From Eumeta japonica (taxonomy: Eukaryota > Arthropoda > Insecta > Lepidoptera > Psychidae), in contig BGZK01001363.1 of NCBI GenBank assembly GCA_005406025.1, forward strand, positions 101,526 through 165,525: a stretch of 64,000 nt of DNA, read 5' to 3'. How positions within the stretch are numbered: the stretch's first letter is position 1; the number at the start of each line of letters is the position of its first letter. Of this stretch, positions 1 through 11,015 are shown piece after piece. Below the pieces are notes generated by a model. It saw only the letters and a list, made by a program, of their open reading frames with translations. It made no database searches and was not told where the DNA came from. The position numbers and the translations under genes were made by a program.

Positions 1-1085
1 GTGACGGCATTGGTTGGTTTTTTAGATATGTCATGACTACCTTCCATGGCCCATCCCATGGATCCTCATCCACTTCATTGATGAGCCTCCCAACATTTTC
101 CCTTGCTTTCTTTAATGGCTTTGTTCAGAGATCGTCGTGCGTTTTTATACTTTATAATCAGCTCCGCAGAGTTAGGTCGTCGGTAGCCATGCTGAGATAT
201 TCTTCTTTCCTTAAGACACTCTTTACGCAAATCAATGATTTATTCGCTTCAACGGTGCACCACAGGGCGTTGGTTCATGCCACGTTTCCGACTCACACTC
301 GCATTGCAAGCCTGGGTAACTTTTCATTACGTCCTTGGTCATTTCTTCTGCGCATTCAGTGATGATCGAGTCACAATTTAAAGCAATTACTAATGCAGTT
401 GGGTCAAAAGATTGCACTTTCCGCCCGACGGTCTTAGATTGTCTGTTTGGTCTTCTTGGATTCTAGCCATTTGCATTTCTCAGAAAATTGTATGTGGTCG
501 CTAGCAATGTAGATATCTGTCACCTTCCAGTAGAAGTTTCCTCTGATAAATTTGCTACTGACAAAAGTGAGATCTACATTGGATCTTGCGTCTCATTTGG
601 TATAACGGCGTATCACCACTGTTAAGCACGACTATATCTAGTATAGTAAACGCTTCTAGCAGTGGTTTTCCTCGTGCATTAGTCTGCTTGCTGCCCCAGC
701 CGATTGCCCAGCCGTTAAACTAGCCGGCTATCACCACTGGGTAATGTTGGTTCGCGTCCTCGGTGAGTTGATCCAGGAAATCGGTGAATTCAACAATGCA
801 GAGGCTAGATGGTGCATAGCAGCTATATAAGCGGATACTATCTACCGTTGCTGCTACAAAGCCAGCACTACCATTGTTAATTGCACTCTGAAAAGGAAGC
901 TTGCCACAAGACCAAGTGACAGCTTTGGTGGTACTATCCGTTTCTCATGGGTGGCCATTTAGAGGCCATTTTAATTCCCGTACATTCTGCATAAGCAAAT
1001 CATGTGCAGGTTCACAGTGGTTGATGTTGAGTTGCAGTATCCACATTTTTGTTTATCCATTATGTTTTGAGCGCCTCTTTTGAAA
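1..1085 (-). pseudogene. R1-clade non-LTR retrotransposon ORF2, endonuclease part (decayed, cut by window edge)
   Basis: Read on the minus strand, this stretch resembles the start of ORF2 of an R1/TRAS-like LINE. Near 1060 it opens with an apurinic-endonuclease-like start (LQLNINHCEPAHDLLMQN). Further on (about 230-420) comes FDPTALVIALNCDSI followed by ITECAEEMTKDVMK, and near 60-220 a segment like RKECLKARRISQ and NKAIKESKGKCWE, which in this clade joins endonuclease and reverse transcriptase. The frame is broken by many stops and shifts, so it is not functional. The RT domain would continue beyond position 1. It follows the gag-like ORF1 at 1085-2480 in the expected order. Clade assignment rests on motif recall, not on a search. 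Confidence 0.8.
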
Positions 1086-2480
1086 CTGGGCATCTGCTGG
1101 TACCAGCATGGTGGGCAACATTCTCTGTGCCGGGTTTTTCAGCACATAATGCACATCTAGCTGGCTTATTACACTTTGCGAATGTATTTTCCTATTCTCC
1201 ACACTTGATGCACAATTTGGGATTGGTCTAATTCGTTTTCACACTAAACAGTGCAGTGTACAAAATACCAGCATTTGAAGCATCAGACTGGCTTTATCAC
1301 TGACCTGATTCGACAGTTGACCCAGCCAATCCTGATCTTGCCGTCTTCTCTTACCACCTTCTGCGTTATTGCTGCTGCTAATATCAACGACGCAGTTAGT
1401 GTAGGTCTAAAAGCTTTACGGGTTTTATAGCTTCTACCATGCATGTCTCTAGCTGCAGTCTTGCGGATCTTATTCATAGTATTATAGACCTGTCTGCTGG
1501 ACACGGCAGCCTTGATACGGGAAAGTATTTCTGAATACTTCTTTCCTTAACCTTCCGGCGGATGATCAGCGCATCAGGTTCTATTGAATTTCGTGGCTTC
1601 GAAAGTTTTTCTGGACGCTGGCTTTTGCGCTCCTTCCTCTTGCTCTTCCTCGACTGCACCGTCTCCTCGTCTGGATTCTCGTTGTTCAGCTTAACGGGAT
1701 TTTGAGAGGCTCCTTAAGCTGTTCTTGCTTCTTGTTGGAAAGACCAGGTCTCAAGTCCTCCAGTTTTTTGTTGACTGAGTCCAATGTTCCAGGGTAACGA
1801 TTTTACTCTTCCTGATTTGGCACCTTTCAGCAGCGATGGATTCAGTGTCCCCATCGTTTCCGAGCTCCATATCCATCTGCGTGTGAAAGATAATTACCTC
1901 ACTCAGCTGAACTGTCAATCCTGCACTTTTCATATCGTTCGTAATAGACGTCTGGTATTTAGTCAGTGCCTGGGCCTCGATACTTCTGAGTTCCTCAAAA
2001 ACTAGTTGGATAATTTCCGCCTGATTTTTAAACGCCATATGAACGTTTACTCTAGGTTCAGCGTAACCCCCACGGATCACTAATAAACTTTCCTAGGATG
2101 TCTAGTGACTGCTCCTGTGTCATTCTTGTTCCTTTTTTGGCGACGGTCTCAAGGAAGCCCTGCCCGCTGCCAGGAATTTTGTCGTCTTTTTTTTTAACTG
2201 ATAGCAGGTCTATCAATTTATTCTTATCGGCACTTTTGACAAGCGTTCTCTGTTGAGCATCACACCTATTTTCTTCTTCTAAATCTACTTGGTTTTTTAT
2301 AAGGGGTTTATTCATCTTATTTCCACGAGTACCTAGACAGATATAATTCCACTCCAGCAGAACCTCAGTTGCTGAAACAAGGCCACTACTTACGCTTGGG
2401 GGATACCTCGTACCCCAAAGGGAACCGTTAGCGACGCGGTATCGCGACACCATGCAGTCCTCGATACGATATCTTGACAC
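1085..2480 (-). pseudogene. R1-clade retrotransposon ORF1 (gag-like), decayed
   Basis: Minus-strand reading frames at 2480-2058, 2080-1751, 1659-1474 and 1504-1283 overlap in series and read as one broken gag-like protein. The N-terminal part is lysine-rich and low in cysteine. The C-terminal part near 1090-1260 keeps cysteine-histidine knuckle remnants, including CNKPARCALCAEKPG followed by an H and then a C about 15 residues on, the spacing typical of gag knuckles in the R1 and Jockey groups. Gag binds the element RNA and helps form the retrotransposition particle. At least three frame breaks show that this copy is dead. The region 2480-2640 beyond it probably holds the element's 5' untranslated part. 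Confidence 0.75.
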
Positions 2481-2629
2481 TTGACTTCAGGGAGTTTTGT
2501 CGGTGGGAGCTACTTTATTTCGCTCCTACTCTCTATTCCTACGAACAGCGAGCATTCACCTATATGCAAGTAGAGACGCACAGGGTAGCAGTTTCTCCTC
2601 TGCCTCGGCTGACTATATGTATGTCCGTG

Positions 2630-3035
2630 CGTGCGTACGTACATGCGGACGGATGAGTGGTTTCGCATGGGCTGACGTGCGTTTATGCGCGCGTGTGTGC
2701 GTAAGTAACATAACGTTTATAATTTTTTATGGTTTTCATGAAATCTTAATCTTTCGGGGTTCGTCTCTGTGCTGAAATACTAAATATAGATATAAGGACT
2801 TATTTGTATAGCCTTTAAAGGTTAAAATTATTTACATATTCTTTTTGTTGTTTTAATAAATTTATTTCCTTGTTTCAAACCGGTTATGCAGCGAACACCG
2901 ATAAATCGATTGTATGTCTTTCTTTCTTACTTCAATCATGTTTTTTGTTATTACTTACTGAAAACACATTTTTACCAGTATTAAAAATAGCTTATATGAT
3001 TCAGGAATCAGAATAATAGCTTTCTATTATTTTCG
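2630..3035. repeat. Dispersed repeat, copy 1 (direct partner at 7620-8060)
   Basis: About 400 bp that recur at 7620-8060 in the same orientation. Shared landmarks are acatgcggacggatg, gtccgtctctgtgctgaaat (here ggttcgtctctgtgctg), a block reading atatagatataaggactt, and tatatgattcaggaatcag at the far end. Copies differ by scattered changes and small indels. This copy directly abuts the R1-like element, so it may be part of that element's 5' flank or a separate repeat it landed in. No coding potential is seen. Confidence 0.85.
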
Positions 3036-4140
3036 GAATCGGATCAGTATTTTCCGAGATTACCCGCAACATCCATATTTACAAATTTACAAACTACGCG
3101 TCATTACAATATACATTTTAACAATAAAGAAACTTTTTCTTCTTACAAATGATAACTTAACAATTCCTTTTTTTTTAAAGAAAAAAAATAAAAAATTAAA
3201 TAAGAAATTTATATGACGTATTAATCATGGAAAACCAACAAAACTATCGTCTACTCCATCACATTTCTGACAGTGTAGAAATTTTCATCTAGTCAGAGAG
3301 ACAAACAGACAGGCAGACGGATAGTAGGCTATCGTTTGTGCAATCACAGGTCATTAATGTGAACCAATTTTCATTACGATCTGCTATGATTGTTATGTAG
3401 GGGTCCAGCTGTCTTTGGAGCACCTGTAAGTGGTTTACTTTGAAATTAACACAATACTGATTGGTTTTATAATTTTTCAGTTAGTAAATCTCCTTTTAAG
3501 AAGAGGGATATAACTATATCAATAGCGCTTATTATAAGTTGGGAGACACGTTTCTCACAATGGGGTGGGGAATAGTGTGGTTGTATAATGTATAAAAATT
3601 AGTGTCTATAGTATACTTAGTTAAATGTACTATAATAATATCCATGACCGGGAAAAAAATGGAAAACGTGTGTTGAAACCGAGTGTCGGATCAGAATTAG
3701 AATGGAGAGCATTACCGGTATCGATATCAGTTCAGAACTAGATTGGAAAGCAGGAACATAATTTGGAGTGACAGCAAGATCTTTGCACATAAAAGATGAA
3801 GAAACACATTCTATGTTTAAGCAGGCTAAGCCGGGGCGAAAGGCTAATCAACGTAACATAAGCTACTCACTGGTTACTTTAGGTTTAATCTGGTGAGACT
3901 TTCTCTCCCACATTTTGAATATTTCAAACTGAGTAGCTTAGACCTCAAATCCCCCACACTCCGTCAGTAAGAGGTTTAAGTTAGCTGAGGGGTACTGTAT
4001 GATGGCCGTTGTCATATTGCTTATTTAAATGCTCATTTAAAGTTATTAAATACCAAATGATTGTTCTTTGTTTGTCGTGTAGGTATTGGTCAATATCAAC
4101 ATCAAAACACATTTTATTGGATTGATTTAATTCCCCACAA
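3036..4140. other. AT-rich noncoding DNA
   Basis: No gene is seen. It contains a degraded short-unit satellite patch (3655-3785, listed separately), a small run of cagacaggcagacgg type near 3300-3330, and otherwise AT-rich unique-looking sequence. Confidence 0.6.
3655..3785. repeat. Degenerate GGAATCG-type short-unit satellite patch
   Basis: Repeated variants of a short purine-rich unit (tcggatcagaattagaatgg, ccggtatcgatatcagttc, gaactagattggaaag) belong to the same low-order repeat seen at 11995-12270, 26720-27130, 27540-27690, 31055-31125 and 56270-56350. Confidence 0.55.
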
Positions 4141-4189
4141 AAGCAAAAGGTAATAGAGTAATACTACTACAAACTAGTTACAAGGGCAC

Positions 4190-4444
4190 TTGCCCATGCA
4201 ACACTTGTATTGGGCGCTTGTTTACATCCTGCTGTGGTTAAATACATCTCATAGTGTTTTATCTATAGACATATCGTACATAAATTTGGATTTATTAACG
4301 CAGTCTGAAATGACGGAGTATAGGTACTTAGTTGACGAGTTGTCAGCAAGAGCTCGAGCAGACGTCGGTGCAAATCAATACATAACAGAGCTGCAGGCTT
4401 GGCGGTTCAAACACGCGTTTCCGGCATCACAAAGGGGAACATGA
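4190..4444 (+). CDS. Possible small secreted protein or orphan exon (unrecognised)
   Basis: An 84-residue open frame starts with a hydrophobic stretch (LYWALVYILLWL), then NTSHSVLS, which would serve as a signal peptide with cleavage around residues 22-26. A polar stretch follows, with likely helix at TQSEMTEYRYLVDELSARAR. I recognise no family and see no cysteines in the putative mature part. Weak points: the start has no strong context, no splice sites were found, and one open frame of this length is expected by chance in 64 kb. It could be a transposon remnant. Kept only because the signal-peptide plus polar-tail layout is plausible. Confidence 0.12.
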   Translation: MPMQHLYWALVYILLWLNTSHSVLSIDISYINLDLLTQSEMTEYRYLVDELSARARADVGANQYITELQAWRFKHAFPASQRGT

Positions 4445-4445
4445 C

Positions 4446-5005
4446 AAGTCCAGTACACTGCTCACTACGGATATAATATGATGTCCAATTTAATTTAAAT
4501 TTTAATGTATAAAGTAAACGAATTACTCTCCTTGCATTACATATTCGGGTAAAAACGGGCCGACTGGCAACGTCTGTTCCTATTTGCAGTGTATTTCTCA
4601 CTGCTACAATTTTTCTCTTTTGAAGAAAGTATTATAACTGCTATATGGCCGATAAGAATTACTTTTTAGTAATAGGGAAACAAGTCAGAATATACTTCCT
4701 CTGAAGTTATTTTATGGAAGACGTTGGCTTACAGGTGGATAATAAAAATAGCTTGTAATAATTATGTAGAATCAAATAATCTAAATGCAAAGATATTTTT
4801 ACATATCAATGGGAAAAAATGTACTCACATTTATAGTTTACTCCACACAGTGCATATACTTATAAAATCGGTTTTGGCTTTTAATACACGTAATTTTTAT
4901 CAAGATAAATGAGTTGTTACTTAGCAATTTTAACTTGTTTAATGCAACGCAGTGATATATAATGACCGCAACGACCGGTGAAAAAGCACCTCACAGACTA
5001 CGGAT
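4446..5005. other. AT-rich noncoding DNA
   Basis: Only short chance reading frames with AT-driven composition are present. No repeat partner was noticed. Confidence 0.5.
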
Positions 5006-5238
5006 GTGAAGTAGCAAGTAACGTTATTAGTCCTTTAAATGAGAGCTCCGGTGGCCCATTCTCTTTCTCCTCTCCACAACCTGATCCTTCCTCTATTAAA
5101 TACCCTATTCCTTTCCAAGAAGCCGCAACGTACTGGTGGCTCTGGGATTGCGAATGTCCATGGGCGGTGATGACCATCTACTCTCATTACTCGCCTGCTC
5201 GTTTGCCTTTCAAATACGCTACAAAATAAAAATATCCA
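5005..5238 (+). repeat. SINE-like / LINE-tail repeat family E, copy 1
   Basis: The run from gagctccggtggcccattc to the A-rich end (cgctacaaaataaaaa) matches other copies in this window at 12285-12510, 43930-44135, 48830-49070 (+) and 61640-61950 (-). Shared landmarks are ggtggcccantctc, then pyrimidine-rich text ending in cctattcctttc, then gaagccgcaacgtactggtg, then gaatgtccatgggcggtgat, then tcgcctgctcgtttgcc and an A-rich end. Such tails are common in lepidopteran genomes. The open frames in both strands here are products of the repeat, not genes. Confidence 0.8.
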
Positions 5239-6005
5239 TAACAACATCTTTCCACTAATACTTTACGAATTTCGGATTCATGAAAAGTGGCATCTAAGAA
5301 CAAAAAAAAAGACGTGATCAAAACCGCGACAAACTCGGCGATGCGAACAGAATATATTATCACTATATTTTATAACGTGTTTATTATGTATAGTACTATT
5401 AAATTTTACCCAGACGAAGCTATCCCGGATTCCTGTTAATTCAAAAGGAGGTTAGGCAGAAAACCCAATTGGTGTCGCTGGATGTCGCAGAGTAAATATA
5501 AAATAACTGGAAACATTTCTAATTCGAGATCTGCCATTACTAGTGGTGAGCCAACGCAGTGATCAGTTATTCGTTTGAAGTGGAGTTTAGGACCGCGCAT
5601 ACTAAATAACGCCCGTGTTTGCTTATTTTCAATGGTCGTAAGCGATAAAACAATTTTGTGTCAGTTAAAATGAAAATGAAAATTAGTTTCATAAAATCTA
5701 GCTGAATATTGAAATTTTTCTATAAATTAATCTGCGTAGAAAATTTGGAGGCTCAAATGGATCGCACTTGCATGTAAAATGTAAATTTGTGTTTTATAAG
5801 AGGCACACTTCATTTTTTTCTCTCTGTTATGAAAATTGATAAATCATATAACAGCAAACTTAAAGTCACCAAAGATCACACACATGTGTTTAGTAATTTA
5901 GTAAAATCCTGAGAATGATTCCTACCACCAAAATTTCGAACTCGTGAACAAGAAATGCATATTAATTTTATTCCGATCGTTGTAGTCTAAGACATAATAA
6001 TACAT
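5239..6005. other. AT-rich noncoding DNA
   Basis: No coding signal or repeat partner was noticed. Confidence 0.5.
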
Positions 6006-6007
6006 TA

Positions 6008-6230
6008 CATAATCAGAACCCATTGGCACAGCCATTTTGGCTATCGGCGTCAGTTTTGTTAATTAAGTGAAAACGCTTCACAAATCGCTACTGCGGCGTC
6101 GGGGCCCGCAGCAATTCACTTCGCTACGCCTAATTTTTATACACTCGCCGGGAACAGAAGTTTAGCCGTTTAAAATCAACTTTAGCTCTCAACTTTCTCG
6201 ACGTAATTGTTTGAGTGCGCTGACTTTTTT
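6008..6230 (+). repeat. Dispersed repeat C, copy 1 (partner at 33185-33405)
   Basis: About 215 bp recur at 33185-33405 in the same orientation and with high identity. Shared strings include aacgcttcacaaatcgctac, gtcggggcccgcagcaattc, acactcgccgggaacagaag and gacgtaattgtttgagtg. It is GC-richer than its surroundings and has no open frame of note. It is a short non-autonomous element of unknown class. Confidence 0.85.
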
Positions 6231-6469
6231 TCTTTTATTCCACAAATGAAGATCCCGTAATTGAGTAACATTTTCTTTAAATTAAGAAATTTCCCATTAT
6301 AAATATAATTATTAGAATCAATGAAAAATATGTATTTTGGTCACAAGTAAAATGAATCACGTCATAAAATAAGTCGTGCCTTTGAGTAGTCTGTACAACG
6401 CAAAGGATCGTCAACAGCTTATAGAGACAAAAATTATAAAGCGATATAGTTTTTTAAGTTTTTTTTAAA

Positions 6470-6565
6470 TTCCGTATATGTAAAAGAAAAAGGAACCCTT
6501 ATAGGATCACTTCGTTGTCCATCTGTCCGTCTGTCTATCTTCAACCTTTCTTCATTCTTGATGGA
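6470..6565 (+). repeat. Fragment of an insect 'ggaaccctataggatcac' repeat
   Basis: The text aaggaacccttataggatca followed by a run of gtcc-gtctgtc units resembles the end of a widespread insect DNA-transposon-like repeat. A larger relative on the other strand may be present at 60990-61590. Confidence 0.5.
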
Positions 6566-7560
6566 TAAAATATGTATGTACATAATTTAATTTGTACGGA
6601 AATTTCAGGGTGCGAATCATGTTCATTCGATTTTAAACTTCTAGCTATAAAAATTGAATATTTTTCAAAGATTGAAAACTGACTATTTTCATTCTGATGT
6701 TATAAAATTGAGGTTTCGTGAGACCTTAATGTTTTAGGATACTAGGAATTTATTTAGATCGTTTCCCGAGTAATGTGTGTGTCTGTGTGTGTACGTACGT
6801 ATGTACGTTCGTGCGACCATGAGCGAGTGCGTGCGTGCACGCGAGAGTGGGTGTTGAACTCCTTAAGAAATCAAAACATCGCTTACGCATAGAAAGAAGT
6901 CTATTCAACATAAGAGTCCTGAAAACTTGAACTGATTTCGCCTTTAAGATTTTAAAAAATGTCAAAAGTTGAATTTGCAGAATATTATTTTAATAAGTTT
7001 ATAACTGCGTTACCGATCGATACCAAAATTGAATCAGCTCTTTTTTCCGTAACAGTTGCATCGAATGCCGCAAACTGAATATAAATCGGTTGATTTTTAC
7101 AAGAGATATCATTGGAAATGCATATTTTGAAAAGTTTTTCTCAATTTTTTTTTAAATATTCAAAGTGTTTTTTTTATATTTTGAAGCTACTTTAATAATA
7201 AATTATGAAATATAAAAAGATGTTCTCTTTAAAAACAGCATAGATCATCGTAAATTTTATAAAAATCGGTTTGTTTGTTCAAAAGATATATGGTTAATGA
7301 AAATTTCGTAGTAAAAAGTTTTCTTAAAATAAAATGTTAAATTCTTGATAAATTGTTGTTTGGTACTAGGTTTTCTTTTTCTCCTTCAAAAACTACGTCG
7401 TATGCCATAAAAAGAGATCAAAATCGAATTACATGTTCAAAAGACCTCTTAGTTAAAATATTAAAAAATAGCGTTTTATACTTCCCGCTTTGAAAATTGA
7501 AAAATTTTCATAGATTAAGAAGATACTGGTTTCAGACGTATTCGAAAATAGAGTTTTCAT
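6566..7560. repeat. A1/A3 modular repeat block
   Basis: The block repeats a module of the form 'aaaatcggtt...tgttcaaaagatat...gttaatgaaa...aaaaagtttttc', separated by roughly 130-200 bp (for example near 7020-7110, 7255-7320 and 7410-7480). The same module recurs at 11016-11880, 41830-42560, 44400-45240 and 51280-51480. The interior gtgtgtgtgcgtacgtacg run at 6770-6850 is a degenerate simple repeat. No coding potential is seen. Confidence 0.7.
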
Positions 7561-7570
7561 TAGATTTTGA

Positions 7571-7620
7571 TGTGTGTGTGTGTGTGTGTGTGTGTGTTTG
7601 TGAGTGCGTGTGTGTGTGCA
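7571..7620. repeat. (GT)n microsatellite
   Basis: An uninterrupted tgtgtgtg run of about 15 dinucleotides is followed by imperfect GT-rich sequence that leads into the dispersed repeat at 7620-8060. Confidence 0.95.
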
Positions 7621-8060
7621 TGCGTGTGTGCGTGCTTACGTACATGCGGACGGATGGGTGGCTTCGCGCGGGCTGACGTGCGTTTATACGCGCGTAAGTG
7701 CGTGTCTGTGCGTACGTAACATAACGTTTATGATTTTCATGTAATATTAACCTTTTGGGGTCCGTCTCTGTGCTGAAATACTAAATATAGATATAAGGAC
7801 TTATTTTTATAACCCTCAAAGGTTAAAATTATTTTTATAATTTTTTTTATTGTTTTATTACATTTTATTTTCTTATTTCAAACCTTCTATACAGCGAACA
7901 CCGGTAAATGGATTATATGTCTTTCTTTCTTACTTCAATGTTGTAGTTCTTTCTTACTTCAAACATTTTTTTTATTATTACTCACTGAAAACACATTTTT
8001 ACCAGCGTTAAAAATAGATTATATGATTCAGGAATCAGAATAATAGTTTCTATTATTAGC
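7620..8060. repeat. Dispersed repeat, copy 2 (direct partner at 2630-3035)
   Basis: It shares acatgcggacggatgggtgg, ggtccgtctctgtgctgaaa, atatagatataaggactt and tatatgattcaggaatcag with copy 1. It has a small internal duplication (ttctttcttacttcaa appears twice near 7920-7965) that copy 1 lacks. Confidence 0.85.
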
Positions 8061-8795
8061 CTCTATTCTAGCTAAGTATTTTGTCCTTCGCACAATTGTT
8101 TCCTTTATTGATATATCAATCATTCGGTCTATTTGCAACGGTTTTTTTTTATAATACAGTGTGTTTGTAACGAATAATCTTTTATACATTTAACATAACA
8201 ATCAATATCTTAAGACAGCCTTTCACTTAGATACGATTACGTATGTACTTGTTGAATGAGACTTTAAATCAGAGTATGCCGCACTCCGCCCGAAATTAAA
8301 CTGCGGTACATGCGCGAGCGCAAATTAATATAGCGCCATTCAAAGCTTGTGAAGGGCGGCATGTTATGCTGTGTGTCGCAGGCGTTGTGAGCACGCGATT
8401 TATTTTCAACAAATCGTCATTTTTATAAGTCATTTTTACAATATTCTCAGTTTTCAATTGAAATATCACTTAATGCCTTTTAAGGTGACAAATACATAAC
8501 CTGAAAATAAATTAATAACACCACAAACTAAATATGCAGTACATAATTACAACGTGAAAATGTTTGCACTTTCTGTTATCCCATAACGTGCCTTTTAAAA
8601 TTTGAATTTCCATCACTGATAGAATCATAAAAACTTAAAATCTTTACACTTATTTATCGACGTATTCCAAATACTTACAGACATTTTGCAGAACTGTTAA
8701 TTGTAATATCAGACATTATGGACACATAATTCAAAAAAGTGGCTTAATTAAAGTGGCTGCCAAGAGTAAAGTGGAAATCTGAAAAAAATGGAAAT
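8061..8795. other. Noncoding DNA with a GC-richer island at 8270-8400
   Basis: Most of the stretch is AT-rich. Positions 8270-8400 stand out (cgcactccgcccgaaattaa, tgcgcgagcgcaaattaat, gaagggcggcatgttatgct) with several CG dinucleotides and no open frame. It may be a conserved noncoding or regulatory element. That is inference from composition only. Confidence 0.35.
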
Positions 8796-9010
8796 ACAGT
8801 TGACCCTGCAGGTCAACCTGAAAACTTCTTACTACTTTCGAGCTCTAAGCGTTTAAAGATAAAGTACCAGTAAATTATTGAGCTCGTCACATTCTATAGA
8901 ACAATTATAGTACTTTTTCAAGCTCTCTAAAATAGAAAACATAGTTCAACATTCTGAGCTATTTGAGTTGAAAAATATTCTATATCTGTAATTAAAAATT
9001 ACAAATAAAA
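8795..9010. repeat. A2 'gagctcaaaa' modular repeat
   Basis: Short units of the form 'gagctcaaaa...gtactttttcaag' alternate every 30-40 bp (ttcgagctctaagcgtttaa, attgagctcgtcac, caagctctctaaaatag). The same pattern occurs at 10250-10562, 41565-41800, 42570-42800 and 45240-45505, often next to A1 modules. Confidence 0.7.
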
Positions 9011-9555
9011 GCGTTTTTAGTTAATATATGTACCGTATGGAGTCGATCATATATCTTTCTGCAAATATCAAGCATCTTCTTTTTTTTAAAAACGTTTCAA
9101 AAATGTTTTTTTTAATGTCCAAAGAAACCATGGCCATTGAAGTAGCCGTTTCTGAGAAAAATAGTTTAAAACATCAACGTCATCAAACATCAAAACAACA
9201 ACTGACGCATCAGTACGCGTCAACTGTGCAGCCGTACCGTTGACGCGCAGCTACGCATCGCTAAGGGCCGCTAAGCTCCCCCCCTTGCGTCTGACCGAGC
9301 ATTTATTAGAGTTGCGTCTTTATTATTTATAACTATACTTTCTATGAAATATTTTTGTTTCAGTTACTTTGACAAAGTTATTCTAAAAATGAAAAACTAT
9401 GAATATTTGCGGAAATATGCATGATCGATATATATATATAGATATATAGATTTTCAAGTACGATACCTGTGGAACGCGTTGTTCAATGTTGGCCTGTCTT
9501 ACAGCATTCGTGGAGACATGATGGTTATCACGTTATTTAGAAAAAATCGGTCATT
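9011..9555. other. Noncoding DNA
   Basis: It contains a short GC-richer stretch (9205-9300) and an AT microsatellite (tatatatatatagatatata, 9430-9450). The 71-residue open frame starting at 9028 has no recognisable feature. Confidence 0.4.
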
Positions 9556-9835
9556 CATTAATGATATCTGTAAAGCAAACACACCGATTTCAACGATTGA
9601 CGTAGTTTTTTAATCAGAACTAGTTAGATTTTGAAATAAGTCGTTAGATTAGCTTAATAAATATTCTAAGCAAACACTCCTTGAATTTTTTTTACACTCA
9701 CACACAGTATACATCGGGAAATGATCAGAATAAATTTCTTAGAATCTAAATCATCAAAATTTGATAAAAACCCGTTTTTAAAAAATCGAACTTGACACAG
9801 TAACATCCCAATTTATAATTTTTTTTTACATTTCA
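9555..9835. repeat. A1/A3 modular repeat fragment
   Basis: An A3-type module: acacacacagtatacatcgg, then aatgatcagaataaatttct, then aaatttgataaaaacccg and acagtaacatccc. It matches 24755-24925 and 42105-42260. Confidence 0.65.
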
Positions 9836-10249
9836 TAGCGCGAACACACAGAAAAATAACTGTTTTCTTTTTTTTCCTACCGATTTGGTTTGCCACTTTA
9901 TAACATGTCAGAGACTAAAATAAAACAAGATCAAATTCTAACTAACACAAGCGACATCTGTAAATTACATGAAAAGTACAACATCTAAATGTTGTATTTA
10001 TTTCCCATTGAAATTATTTAGAAGTTGAATTCTAGATTTTAAGAAAACTAACAGTTGTCTTGTTTTAGTCACTCAATCAAAGTAAAATGTTGGCGGTCAT
10101 TATCGGCAGCTGTCGGCGCGACGCCGGACAAAAACCCTTAATTCGGAGAAACCTCCGTAATGACGGCGCAGACCATAGATCATTGAATTGCATTAAGAGA
10201 AATTATTTCACTCACTCAGCCCACTACGAAATATTTTAACAAAAATCTG
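9836..10249. other. Noncoding DNA with GC-rich island at 10085-10185
   Basis: The island (gttggcggtcattatcggca, gtcggcgcgacgccggac, tccgtaatgacggcgcagac) is rich in CG and has no open frame. It is a candidate conserved noncoding element. Confidence 0.35.
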
Positions 10250-10562
10250 GAAAACGATTTACCCTATATACCTATAGTTTCCCGCTGTGGTACTTATTGA
10301 CGAGTTTTTAGGCTTCTCGAGTTCAAAAACATAGATGTCTTTATGTTTTAAATTTTTTGAGCACAAAAATTCTAGAGACGGTTTATCCTGGAGGTCATCT
10401 CTGAAACTCTTTGCTACTTTCGAGCTCAAAGTGTTCAAATATATACCTAACAGCAAAAATATTTAGTTATTCGAGTTCAAAAAATCTATTTTAGTACTTT
10501 TTTGGATTCTCCATGCTCAAAAATCTAAATTAAGTTGGTTTCGAACTTTTCAAGTTCAAAGT
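10250..10562. repeat. A2 'gagctcaaaa' modular repeat
   Basis: The units cgagttcaaaaacatagatg, ttttgagcacaaaaattc, ttcgagctcaaagtgttcaa and tcgagttcaaaaaatc recur at short intervals. It directly abuts repeat G at 10563. Confidence 0.7.
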
Positions 10563-11015
10563 TTTTGACGTGACAACGTCTTAAATTAGGTTGCGGCTGG
10601 GAGTCACTTTGAAAAAGTGTAACGCTCGGTAACGTAACGATGAGTCACCGAACGAGAGAGAGGCCCGCCGAATGCCTTGCGTCTCTCTCCCACTCAACTA
10701 TGATCGGTCTGCCGCGCGCGCAGCACTAGAGAATTAGTGCATAGCTTGCAAATGTATTGTATGTATATTTGTATATAAATACGTATGTATGTGTAAAGGT
10801 AAAAATAAAATTTTGTTAATATGAAATTCAGTGCGAGATTCTTTGTATAAATTAATGTTTTAAATATAATTCTTTGTATAAATAAATGTTTTAAATTGTT
10901 ACTATTATTTCATCCTTCTTCCTACTATGAATGAATATTCACATTAAAATGATTTTACCATTCAAAGTCGTTGTCACGTAAAACTTTCGCCCGTATACCG
11001 ACTTTACAGGCAACC
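10563..11015 (+). repeat. Repeat G, copy 1 (inverted partner at 52694-53113)
   Basis: About 450 bp running from tttgacgtgacaacgtctta to ccgactttacaggcaaccaa. The reverse complement of 52694-53113 matches along nearly the whole length, including ttaaattaggttgcggctg, gtaacgctcggtaacgtaac, atgccttgcgtctctc, attcagtgcgagattctttg and ttaccattcaaagtcgttgt. A 33-bp internal duplication (ttctttgtataaattaatg and ttctttgtataaataaatg) is kept in both. The two ends do not form long inverted repeats that I can see, so the class is unknown. Confidence 0.9.

Noticed and set aside
5035..5247. Frames on both strands at the SINE-like copy
   Set aside because: The same frames arise from family E repeat copies elsewhere; they are not genes.
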